DNA of 9,918 bases from Candidatus Intestinimonas stercorigallinarum (GTDB lineage Bacteria > Bacillota > Clostridia > Oscillospirales > Oscillospiraceae), in contig DXDV01000272.1 in the NCBI GenBank assembly GCA_019115345.1, positions 1 to 9,918 of the forward strand, given 5' to 3'. Positions 1-6,341 of this stretch are shown here, one piece after another. Numbering within the stretch: the first letter of the stretch is position 1; each line of letters starts with the position of its first letter. Below the pieces are notes generated by a model that was given only the letters and a program-made list of their open reading frames with translations, did not search any database and was not told where the DNA came from. Both the position numbers and the translations under genes were made by a program.

Positions 1-1
1 A

Positions 2-916
2 GAGGAAGCGATGGGCCTCACGATCAGGCTTGACAATGACGGCGACGGCATAATTGAAATTGACGAGGGCGAGGGCGAGGAGATCAGCAGATACTTCACT
101 GTGGAGCTCCTCAAGGATGGTAATCTGAATGACGGCTTCACCTTCACCATTACCGGCAACACCAGCGGCGACCATATTTGGGCCAAATCCGGCATGTCCG
201 GCAAAGTGATCGTGAACTACAATGCCATCGTGAACAAGTTCGCTGTTGTCGGCGGCGTCGGCAACCCCAACGAAGTGGACCTGGAGTTCTCCAACAACCC
301 CAACACCGATAGCACCGGCGAGACCCCCAAGGACATTGTCACCTCCTTCACCTATCAGCTGAATGTCACCAAGGTGGATGGAAAGGATGAGAATGTTAAG
401 CTGGAGGGCGCCCGCTTCGCCCTGTACCGCCTGGTAGCCGACCCGGATGGTGGCCAGAAGAAGGAGTACGTCAAGATCGACGCCGACAACAAGGTTTCCG
501 GCTGGCAGGAGACTCTGCCCACCAACGGCAACATCGTGACCGATGTAAATGGCAGGATGTCCGTGATCGGCCTGGACGCCGGCACCTACTACCTCACCGA
601 GTGCGTGGCCCCCGACGGCTACAACCTGCTGGACGCGGACGTGCAGATCACGATCACCGCTGAATACAGCAAGGACGGCAAGACCATTGAGAAGCTGACC
701 GTTACTGTGGACGATGGGGAACCCACTAATGGAACTACGGAGGATGGCGAATTTACCGGCGAGCTGGAAGTCACTGTGAAGAACTTCAGCGGCGTCGAGC
801 TGCCCGGCACCGGCGGCATCGGCACCACCATCTTCTACACCCTGGGCGGCCTGCTGGCCGTGGGCGCCGCGGTGTTCCTGGTCACCAAGAAGCGCATGAG
901 CGGCGTGGAGGAGTGA
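2..916 (+). CDS. Major pilin, SpaA-type, LPGTG-anchored (5' partial)
   Basis: This is a shaft-type pilin subunit that is covalently polymerised and attached to the cell wall by sortases. The frame is open to the window edge, there is no signal peptide, and the visible protein begins inside a domain, so the true start lies upstream; the ATG at 11 is internal. Numbering from that ATG, residues about 1-110 look like a fimbrial isopeptide-forming D2 domain, with the N-A-I-V-N and F-S-N-N-P signatures (70-97). Residues about 115-260 form a Cna-B domain with the expected isopeptide triad: K121 in strand one, E197 in the YYLTECVAPDGY E-box, and N258 in VKNF. The sorting signal is LPGTG (264-268, bases 800-814), a hydrophobic segment, then KKRMSGVEE. 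The pilin-motif lysine would be upstream and cannot be seen. It is the first visible gene of the pilus operon. Confidence 0.9.
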   Translation, partial: EEAMGLTIRLDNDGDGIIEIDEGEGEEISRYFTVELLKDGNLNDGFTFTITGNTSGDHIWAKSGMSGKVIVNYNAIVNKFAVVGGVGNPNEVDLEFSNNPNTDSTGETPKDIVTSFTYQLNVTKVDGKDENVKLEGARFALYRLVADPDGGQKKEYVKIDADNKVSGWQETLPTNGNIVTDVNGRMSVIGLDAGTYYLTECVAPDGYNLLDADVQITITAEYSKDGKTIEKLTVTVDDGEPTNGTTEDGEFTGELEVTVKNFSGVELPGTGGIGTTIFYTLGGLLAVGAAVFLVTKKRMSGVEE

Positions 917-953
917 GCCCTCCGGCCCCCGCGTATCTCTGAATGAATAAGAC

Positions 954-995
954 CTGTCGCCCCGGGGAGGGTCTCCCTCCCCGGGGGTACGACAG
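954..995 (+). promoter_or_regulatory. Strong intergenic hairpin between pilin and sortase
   Basis: Bases 960-971 pair perfectly with 975-986 (12 bp, essentially C-CCCGGGGAGGG with its complement) across a TCT loop. After a GTA bulge (987-989), the flanking CTGTCG (954-959) pairs with CGACAG (990-995), giving 18 bp in all. No U tract follows, so it is not a standard intrinsic terminator. It begins 37 bases after the pilin stop and ends just before the GAGGAG ribosome binding site (997-1002) of the sortase. A role as an mRNA 3'-end stabiliser or partial attenuator that keeps pilin transcript above sortase transcript is inference. Confidence 0.75.
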
Positions 996-1008
996 CGAGG
1001 AGAGTCCT

Positions 1009-1905
1009 ATGAAAAAGAGCCGCGCATCCACCGTCATTCTCATCATCGTCTTTCTCGTGGGTCTCTCCTTGCTGCTGTATCCCAGCCTCAGCGACTACTG
1101 GAACTCCTTCCGCCAGAGCCGGGCCATCGCCAGCTACGTGGAGTCGGTGAGCCATCTGGACAACCAGGAGTATCAGGCCCTTCTGGAGGAGGCCAGGGCC
1201 TACAACGCCTCCCTGGTGGGGGACAAAACCCGGTTCAGCCCCACTGAGGAGGAGCTGGCCGAGTATCTCACCCTCCTGGGTTCCACCGGCGCCGCCGTGG
1301 GCTATGTGGAGATCCCCGCCATCAAGCTCACCCTTCCCATCTACCTGGGCACCAGCGAGACCGTCCTTCAGGTGGGGGTGGGCACCATGGAGGGCTCCTC
1401 CCTCCCCATCGGCGGCGAGAGCACCCACGCCGTCCTCACCGGACACCGGGGCCTCCCCTCCGCCACCCTCTTCACCGACCTGGACCGCCTGGTCCAGGGC
1501 GACATGTTCCACATCCACATCCTCAATGAGACCTGCACCTATGAGGTGGACCAGATCCTCATCGTGGAGCCCGCCGAAATGGACGCCCTGGAGATCGTGG
1601 AGGGGGAGGACTACTGTACCCTGGTCACCTGCACCCCCTACGGCGTCAATTCCCACCGGATGCTGGTCCGGGGACACCGCATCGAGACCCCCGAGGACGC
1701 CGTCTTTGTACAGGTCTCCCCGGACGCTTTGCAGATGGACCCCCTCTTCATCGCCCCCTTCGTGGCGGTGCCCATCCTGCTGGTCCTGCTGCTGTTCCTT
1801 CTCTTCGGCGGCCAAAAGCGCTCCGCCAAATCCAATTCTCATCAAAAAGCGCAAGCAAAGAAAGGTGGTAATTCTGGTGACGACGATCAGAAAGTGGATC
1901 GCTAG
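1009..1905 (+). CDS. Class C sortase (pilin polymerase)
   Basis: This is a membrane-bound cysteine transpeptidase, 298 aa, the usual class C length. It should cleave the LPXTG-type signals of the neighbouring pilins and join subunits through a lysine. The ATG at 1009 is chosen because GAGGAG (997-1002) lies 6 bases upstream; an in-frame ATG at 943 would put the hairpin inside the gene. An N-terminal membrane segment (about residues 9-24) precedes the sortase fold. The catalytic residues are H146 in LTGHRGLPSA, C208 in LVTCTPYG and R221 in HRMLVRGHR, all in typical class C contexts. A second membrane segment (about 245-268) and a charged tail follow. The usual Asp-Pro-aromatic lid motif is not evident in the N-terminal region; the closest stretch is TRFSPTEEE. 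The 3' end overlaps the next gene by 29 bases. Confidence 0.93.
   Translation: MKKSRASTVILIIVFLVGLSLLLYPSLSDYWNSFRQSRAIASYVESVSHLDNQEYQALLEEARAYNASLVGDKTRFSPTEEELAEYLTLLGSTGAAVGYVEIPAIKLTLPIYLGTSETVLQVGVGTMEGSSLPIGGESTHAVLTGHRGLPSATLFTDLDRLVQGDMFHIHILNETCTYEVDQILIVEPAEMDALEIVEGEDYCTLVTCTPYGVNSHRMLVRGHRIETPEDAVFVQVSPDALQMDPLFIAPFVAVPILLVLLLFLLFGGQKRSAKSNSHQKAQAKKGGNSGDDDQKVDR
1862..1868 (+). promoter_or_regulatory. Ribosome binding site deciding the GTG start of the minor pilin
   Basis: AAGGTGG differs from the consensus AAGGAGG by one base and lies 8 bases before the GTG at 1877. It is inside the sortase gene. The GTG opens directly into a basic, then hydrophobic signal peptide, and no ATG in this frame gives a comparable start. 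The spacing and the signal peptide together fix the start. Confidence 0.75.
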
Positions 1906-3103
1906 CCTGTGGGCGGCGGCGCTGTGCCTGTCCCTGTTGGTCCCCACCGCCGGCGCCTATGCCCGGGTGGACGTGGATCAGCCTGTCTCCCTCACCCTCA
2001 ACTTCTACGACAAGGAGCGCTCCTTCGCCTTCGAGGGTATGGAGGTCAGCATCTACAAGGTGCTGGATATGACCGACGCCGTGCGGTTCATCCCCGATAC
2101 CGGCGGGCCCTTCGCCAGTTATAATGGCGAGATCAACTGGCAGTTTCCGGAGGAGAGCGAGATCAGAGAGCCCGGCATGACGGAAGAAGCGTTTGAGACG
2201 GCCTGGACCAACGCTTGGAAGGAGTCTTGGGACTCCCTGACCTCCACCCTGGTGAACTACCTCTCCGCCGACGACAGCATCACCCCCACCGCCACCGGCG
2301 AGGTGGCCGTGGTGAACAAGGGCGCCGACAATGAGACCGGTCAGGTGGTCTTTGACAAGGACAGCGCCGGGAAAGAGCTGAAGCCGGGCGTCTATCTGGT
2401 GATCCCCGCCGGCATCACCGACGGCCGGTACACCTATATCCCCGAATCCTACCTGGTGTCCCTGCCCAACCTGGATAATGACAGCAACTGGGATTATAGC
2501 GTGGCCATTCAGGACAAATTTGAACGCGATTATGATCCCCCCGGAAGCGGAGGAACCACCATCAACCGCAACGTCCTGAAGGTCTGGGAGGACGGCGGCA
2601 GCGAGGACCGGCCTGTGAGCGTGACCGTGCGGCTCCTCCGGGACGGCAAGGTCTTTGACGAGGTGGAGCTCAGCGAGGACAATGACTGGCGTTACAGTTG
2701 GACGGGACTGAGCCGGGACTACGAGTGGACCCTGGTGGAGGTGGACGTGCCCAGCGATTACACCGTGGAGATCGTCCGGGAAGGCACCACCTTCGTGGTG
2801 ACCAACAGCACCGATGATACGCCCGGCACCACCCCGCCTACCACCCCGCCTACCACGCCGCCTACCACCCCGCCCTCCACCGAGCCGCCCACGGAGGAAA
2901 TCCCCGACGATTCCACCCCCCTGGACCCAGGCCCCCCCGAGGCCCCCAGTGACGAGACCATCATCGACGGCGATGTGCCTCTGGGGTCCCTGCCCCAGAC
3001 CGGCACCCTCTGGATGCCCGTGCAGATCCTGGCCGTGGTGGGCATCCTGCTCTTCTCCATCGGCTGGCTGGATATGAGGCGGCAGAAGCGCCATGAGAAG
3101 TAA
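1877..3103 (+). CDS. Minor (basal or tip) pilin, LPQTG-anchored, with Cna-B domain
   Basis: A secreted, wall-anchored pilus subunit of 408 aa starting at GTG. Residues 1-29 are a signal peptide (TIRK, then a hydrophobic core, with likely cleavage after AGA or AYA). Residues about 30-215 resemble an N-terminal streptococcal-type pilin domain (LTLNFYDKER, VSIYKVLDM, PGVYLVIPAG). Residues about 232-312 are a Cna-B domain with K235 (LKVWEDGG), E288 (TLVEVDVPSDY) and N310 (VVTNST), the expected lysine, acidic and asparagine positions for an internal isopeptide bond. A Thr/Pro-rich stalk with four TTPP units (318-333) leads to the LPQTG signal (372-376, bases 2990-3004), a hydrophobic segment and the tail MRRQKRHEK. 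It starts 29 bases inside the class C sortase gene and overlaps the next sortase by 11 bases, so translation is probably coupled. The proline-rich stalk favours a wall-proximal basal pilin, but a tip role is possible. Confidence 0.88.
   Translation: MTTIRKWIASLWAAALCLSLLVPTAGAYARVDVDQPVSLTLNFYDKERSFAFEGMEVSIYKVLDMTDAVRFIPDTGGPFASYNGEINWQFPEESEIREPGMTEEAFETAWTNAWKESWDSLTSTLVNYLSADDSITPTATGEVAVVNKGADNETGQVVFDKDSAGKELKPGVYLVIPAGITDGRYTYIPESYLVSLPNLDNDSNWDYSVAIQDKFERDYDPPGSGGTTINRNVLKVWEDGGSEDRPVSVTVRLLRDGKVFDEVELSEDNDWRYSWTGLSRDYEWTLVEVDVPSDYTVEIVREGTTFVVTNSTDDTPGTTPPTTPPTTPPTTPPSTEPPTEEIPDDSTPLDPGPPEAPSDETIIDGDVPLGSLPQTGTLWMPVQILAVVGILLFSIGWLDMRRQKRHEK
2828..2875 (+). repeat. Four tandem 12-bp units encoding TTPP
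   Basis: The unit ACCACCCCGCCT is repeated four times in frame (2828-2839, 2840-2851, 2852-2863, 2864-2875), with single-base differences in units three and four. It encodes (TTPP)4 in the stalk between the Cna-B domain and the sorting signal of the minor pilin. Repeats like this can change copy number by slippage without breaking the frame. Confidence 0.9.
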
Positions 3104-3686
3104 GCGCGCGATTTTCTTCCTGGCGGCGGGCGTCCTGTGCCTGACCGCCGCCGCCTCCCTGGCGGGCTACAACCTCTGGGACGAGCAGCGGGCCGATACC
3201 TCCGCCCAGGCCGCCGTGGCGGTCCTCCGGCACGAGATCCCAGAGGAGCCCGAGGTCACCCAGCCCCTGGTCCCAGAGCCCCAGCCCATGATGACCGCCG
3301 TGGAGATCGACGGGCGCTACCACATCGGCCTGCTGGAGATCCCCGCCCTGGACCTCACCCTGCCCGTCCAGAACTCCTGGAGCGAGGAGCAGCTGAAGTA
3401 TTCCCCCTGCCTCTATGAGGGCAGCCTCTCCGACGGTATGATCATCGCCGGACACAACTACCGCTCCCACTTCGCCAAGCTCAATACCCTCCCCGTGGGT
3501 GAGACCATCTACTTCACCGACGTGGACGGCAACCGCTGGACCTACACCATCGCCGCCACCGAGATCATCCCCGGATACGACGTGGAGGCCATGACCTCCG
3601 GCGATTGGGACCTGACCCTCTTTACCTGCACCTACGGCGGACAGGAGCGCTATACCGTCCGCTGCACCCTGGCCACGGGCCTTTGA
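3093..3686 (+). CDS. Second sortase, class uncertain
   Basis: A 197-aa membrane-anchored sortase. Residues about 6-24 form an N-terminal signal anchor, then comes a Pro/Glu-rich linker (about 50-66), then the sortase domain. Catalytic residues are H121 in IIAGHNYRSHF, C179 in LTLFTCTYGG and R190 in YTVRC. The TCTYGG...TVRC ending and the short length set it apart from the class C enzyme upstream, and no class C lid or C-terminal membrane segment is present. I cannot assign the class securely; it looks closest to clostridial class D-like or unclassified sortases. The ATG overlaps the minor pilin stop by 11 bases, and the upstream purines are weak, which suggests translational coupling. A likely role is anchoring the finished pilus, or specific handling of the LPQTG pilin; this is inferred from position. 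Confidence 0.88.
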   Translation: MRSKRAIFFLAAGVLCLTAAASLAGYNLWDEQRADTSAQAAVAVLRHEIPEEPEVTQPLVPEPQPMMTAVEIDGRYHIGLLEIPALDLTLPVQNSWSEEQLKYSPCLYEGSLSDGMIIAGHNYRSHFAKLNTLPVGETIYFTDVDGNRWTYTIAATEIIPGYDVEAMTSGDWDLTLFTCTYGGQERYTVRCTLATGL

Positions 3687-3701
3687 ACCACAGAGGAAAA
3701 C

Positions 3702-3739
3702 AAAAGCAGACGCTCACAGATCTGTGAGCGTCTGCTTTT
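3702..3739. terminator. Bidirectional intrinsic terminator
   Basis: A perfect 38-bp palindrome: AAAAGCAGACGCTCACAGA (3702-3720) is followed immediately by its exact reverse complement (3721-3739). The stem is flanked by a T run on the right for the plus strand and, by symmetry, a T run on the left for the minus strand. It starts 15 bases after the plus-strand sortase stop and lies 20 bases beyond the minus-strand cysteine desulfurase stop, so it serves both convergent operons. Confidence 0.93.
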
Positions 3740-3759
3740 ACTTTGCGGGGGCGGCGTGG

Positions 3760-4920
3760 TCAGCCGAGCAGGACCTGGGCCACGGCGGCCTGGAGGTAGT
3801 CGATGTCCTCAAAGGTGGTAAAGGGCCCCACGGAAAAGCGGACGGTGCCCTGGGGATAGGTGCCCAGGGTCCGGTGGGCCAGAGGGGCGCAGTGGAGGCC
3901 GCAGCGGCTCTGGATGCCGAACTCCCGCTCCAGGCGGTAGGCGCACGCGGCGTTGTCCTTGCCCCGGAAGTCCACCGACACCACACCCACCTGCCGGGCG
4001 GCGTCCCCGGGACCCAGCACCCGAAGGCCGTCCTCCTCGTACTCCCGCAGCCGGGCGATGAGATGGCCGGTGAGCCGCCTCTCCCGGCGGGCCAGCGCGG
4101 CCCCGTCCTGGCTCTCCCACCAGTCCAGCGCCGCCCCCAGACCGTAGATCCCCGGCAGGTTCAGGGTGCCCGGCTCCAGCCGGTCGGGGAGGAAGGAGGG
4201 CATCTCCAAAAGGTCGGATCGGCTGCCCGTGCCCCCGGAGATCAGAGGCTCCAGGGCCTGGGCCAGACGGTCGGTGAGGAGGAGGGCCCCCAGCCCCTGG
4301 GGACCCAGCAGCCCCTTGTGGGCGGGGAGGGCCAAGGCGTCGATGCCCATGGCCCCCATGTCCAGGGGGAGGAAGCCGGCGCTCTGGGCGGCGTCCACGC
4401 AGAAGAAAATGCCCCGCTCCCGGCACAGCTTCCCCACCGCCTCGATGGGCATGCGGGCGCCGCAGACGTTGGAGGCGTGGGTGAGGACGCACAGCCGCAC
4501 CTCCGGCGTGAGCAGCTCCGCCGCCTGCTCCAGAAGCAGCTCCCCGGTGGGGGCGCAGGGCAGCCAGCAGAGGTCCACGCCCTGCCCCTCCAGCTGGCGG
4601 AGGGGGCGGAGGACGGCGTTGTGCTCCATGGGGGAGAGGGCGGCCCGGTCGCCGGGGCGCAGGAGCCCTTTGAGGACCAGATTGAGGGCGTAGGTGCAGC
4701 CGGGGGTGAAGATCACGTTCCGGGGGTCGGGGCCGCCGAAGCGGCGGCACAGCGCTTCCCGGACCTCCAGCACCCGCCCGGCGGCGGCGTAGGCCCCCTG
4801 GTAGTCCCCGCGGCCCACGTTGCAGCCCACCCGGGTGAGGTAGTCCGTCATGGCCTCCGCCACCCCGGGGGCCTTGGGGAAGGAGGTGGCGGCGTTGTCA
4901 AAATAATAGCTTCGTTCCAT
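3760..4920 (-). CDS. Cysteine desulfurase family, class-V aminotransferase
   Basis: A PLP-dependent enzyme of 386 aa expected to take sulfur (or selenium) from cysteine as an enzyme-bound persulfide. Features seen: DNAAT near the N terminus (8-12), the SPMEHNAVLRPL motif with H100, VDAAQSAG with D176 that would contact the pyridine nitrogen, and ALPAHKG with K202 as the Schiff-base lysine. The C-terminal loop GLHCAPLAH holds C344, the probable persulfide cysteine. This arrangement fits the Firmicutes desulfurase-like group (the EF2568 type of class V) better than housekeeping IscS. The ATG at 4920 is 18 bases after the stop of the upstream secreted-protein gene, so the two are probably cotranscribed from the promoter near 6164. 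No iron-sulfur scaffold or selenium gene is visible nearby, so its acceptor is unknown. Confidence 0.9.
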   Translation of the reverse strand: MERSYYFDNAATSFPKAPGVAEAMTDYLTRVGCNVGRGDYQGAYAAAGRVLEVREALCRRFGGPDPRNVIFTPGCTYALNLVLKGLLRPGDRAALSPMEHNAVLRPLRQLEGQGVDLCWLPCAPTGELLLEQAAELLTPEVRLCVLTHASNVCGARMPIEAVGKLCRERGIFFCVDAAQSAGFLPLDMGAMGIDALALPAHKGLLGPQGLGALLLTDRLAQALEPLISGGTGSRSDLLEMPSFLPDRLEPGTLNLPGIYGLGAALDWWESQDGAALARRERRLTGHLIARLREYEEDGLRVLGPGDAARQVGVVSVDFRGKDNAACAYRLEREFGIQSRCGLHCAPLAHRTLGTYPQGTVRFSVGPFTTFEDIDYLQAAVAQVLLG

Positions 4921-4938
4921 CGGGTCGCACCCCCGCCG

Positions 4939-6129
4939 TTAAAATTCCGATTCCACCGCCAGGCGCACGTTGTAGCCGTCGGCCCGGAGGGTGGGGAGGA
5001 GCCGCTCCAGCACGTCGGCGGAGCGGGCGCTGTCGTCCAGCAAGATCCAGGCCTGCCATTCCCGGCTCTCCAGCTGCCGGAGGAGCTGCCGGTAGATGGC
5101 GCCGCTGCCCTCCTGGCCGGGGACGGCGTCGATGTCGGTCTCCCAGCACAGCCAGCCCTCGGCGGCGAGGCCGGCGGCCACCGCCGGGTCCTCGGCCAGC
5201 ACGATTCGGGTGCTGGTCCGGGCCGCGTGGGCCAGGACCTCGTTGGCCTGGGAGAGGGTCTCCCGGGCCTGGTCCAGACTGCCGGCGTCGGTGATGAGCC
5301 CCACCATATGCCCATCGCCCACCGCCTGCCGGATCAGGTCGTCCTGCTGGGCCACCCGGTCGGCGGGCACCAGCAGCAGCGCACCCCAGCCGTAGTCCCG
5401 GAGCCGGTCCAGCATGTCCGGGCCGGATTCCCCCGTGTCGCTCCGCACCCCCAGATAGACCCGGACGCCCCCGCGGTCCTGGCCGCTCTCCGTGGGCGGC
5501 GTGGAGGAAGGCTCCGGGGTGACGGCGGGGGCGCCGCCGCCGTCGCTGCTGCCGGTGACGGTGCGGTAGTAGTTCTGGAGCTGGATGAGATAGGTGGTGG
5601 TGGCCGAGCTCTTGAAGGAGGCGTCGTCCAGGGCCACGTTGTCGGTGCGGATGCGGATGTACGGATAGCTCTTGTCCCCGAACTGGATATTGCTGTAAAT
5701 ATACCGCACCCCAAAGTAGGAGCAGGTGGAGCTGGCCGAGACGTAGATCTGGCCGTTGCGGATGATGGCGGTGGGGGTCTGCCGTTCCCCGTCGGGGATG
5801 TAGTCGTAGGAAAGGCCGGTGCGCAGGTCAAAGGTCAGGTTCTTGGGCTCGGTGTTGTAGAGGGTGAGGGTGTTCTTCACCCGGTCCTGGCCGCCGTTGA
5901 TGATGCCCAGGCGGATGCCGCCGTTCTGGTTGGCGTCCAGCATGAAGTAGGGGAGATAGATGGTCCCTCCCACGTTGATGGGCATGGTGCTGTCGCTGAG
6001 GGGAACGGGGGAGTCGTTGAGGGCCAGGAAGATGACGTTGTCGTCCCACGCCTCTCCGGCGGCCGCCCCCTGGACCAGCACCGCCAGCAGTACGGCGGCG
6101 CACAGAGCCGCCAGCAGACGCTTCCGCAT
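4939..6129 (-). CDS. Secreted protein with CuAO-N-like and degenerate NodB-like domains
   Basis: A 396-aa exported protein of unproven function. The ATG at 6129 is chosen because it follows GGAGGG by 6 bases and opens a signal peptide (MRKRLLAALCAAVLLAV; cleavage near residue 24). Residues about 28-190 resemble the copper-amine-oxidase N-terminal-like fold (INVGGTIYLPYFML, NGQIYVSASSTCSYFGVRY). A Gly/Ser/Thr/Pro linker spans about 192-220. Residues about 221-396 follow the order of a NodB polysaccharide deacetylase: ML-D-RL-DYGWGALLLVP, GDGHMVGL (271-278), a W-x-T-D-x-D segment (329-334), and WILLDDS followed by LRADGYNVRLA. The catalytic Asp-Asp motif, both metal histidines (I279 and G283 stand there) and the C-terminal histidine (D365) are all absent, so it is probably not an active deacetylase. 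A wall-glycan binding role is speculation. The domain assignment is from motif order only. Confidence 0.75.
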   Translation of the reverse strand: MRKRLLAALCAAVLLAVLVQGAAAGEAWDDNVIFLALNDSPVPLSDSTMPINVGGTIYLPYFMLDANQNGGIRLGIINGGQDRVKNTLTLYNTEPKNLTFDLRTGLSYDYIPDGERQTPTAIIRNGQIYVSASSTCSYFGVRYIYSNIQFGDKSYPYIRIRTDNVALDDASFKSSATTTYLIQLQNYYRTVTGSSDGGGAPAVTPEPSSTPPTESGQDRGGVRVYLGVRSDTGESGPDMLDRLRDYGWGALLLVPADRVAQQDDLIRQAVGDGHMVGLITDAGSLDQARETLSQANEVLAHAARTSTRIVLAEDPAVAAGLAAEGWLCWETDIDAVPGQEGSGAIYRQLLRQLESREWQAWILLDDSARSADVLERLLPTLRADGYNVRLAVESEF

Positions 6130-6163
6130 GGACCATCCCTCCCCTTTTCCGGTGTTCCCTCCG

Positions 6164-6193
6164 ATTATATCACAGCCCCCGGCCCGGGGTAAA
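6164..6193 (-). promoter_or_regulatory. Promoter for the secreted-protein/desulfurase operon
   Basis: Read on the minus strand, a perfect TATAAT (6164-6169) lies 18 bases downstream of TTTACC (6188-6193), which matches four of six consensus -35 bases. Transcription would start near 6157, giving a leader of about 28 bases that contains the ribosome binding site for the ATG at 6129. Confidence 0.65.
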
Positions 6194-6202
6194 GCCCCGC
6201 CC

Positions 6203-6231
6203 TTGCCGTGGGGCGGCGGATGGGCTATAAT
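6203..6231 (+). promoter_or_regulatory. Promoter for the UBA/DUF4342 and two-component operon
   Basis: TTGCCG (6203-6208) and TATAAT (6226-6231) are separated by exactly 17 bases, and the -10 is a perfect consensus. Transcription would start near 6238, with a leader of about 104 bases before the ATG at 6342. A second TATAAT at 6300-6305 has no recognisable -35 at 16-18 bases and looks like a shortened copy. Confidence 0.65.
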
Positions 6232-6341
6232 CGTGGTGCCGGACGGCATTTTTAATGAGATCTAAAGAAATCCCAAAGGCGGCTTTAGGGGCCGGGGGCT
6301 ATAATCAGTTAAAAGAAGGAAGCGGGGAGAGGGGGAGGACC

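Larger units (their letters stand above)
6163..6306. repeat. Gapped inverted repeat with promoter-like arms
   Basis: The left arm (6163-6196) and the reverse complement of the right arm (6281-6306) share GATTATA, then an 11-12 base block (AGCCCCCGGCCC at 6174-6185, its complement at 6289-6300), then TAAAGCC, in the same order. The left arm has extra bases (TCACA and a G run) between the blocks. Each arm carries a TATAAT, one facing each way. About 84 bases, including a plus-strand promoter, lie between the arms. A third partial copy of GGGCTATAATC is at 6223-6233. Confidence 0.75.

Noticed and set aside
11..13. ATG at 11 as the true start of the first pilin, with AGAGGAAG just before it
   Set aside because: The protein would lack a signal peptide and begin inside the D2 domain, and the frame is open to the window edge.
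1748..3094. A long open frame on the minus strand opposite the minor pilin
   Set aside because: It is Gly/His/Val-rich antisense of a gene with signal peptide, Cna-B domain and sorting signal.
3724..6192. A long open frame (over 800 codons) on the plus strand opposite the desulfurase and secreted-protein genes
   Set aside because: Its translation is low-complexity Gly/Val/Pro/Ala/Arg-rich with no domain, as expected for the antisense of GC-rich codons, while the minus-strand genes have clear motifs, starts and a promoter.
6237..6253. TGCC-GGAC-GGCA followed by TTTTT as a terminator
   Set aside because: The stem is only four pairs and sits at the predicted transcription start, so no transcript would be long enough to be terminated there.
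6255..6341. In-frame ATG at 6255 as the start of the UBA/DUF4342 gene
   Set aside because: There is no ribosome binding site, the extra 29 residues have no domain character, and the ATG at 6342 follows a GGAGG.
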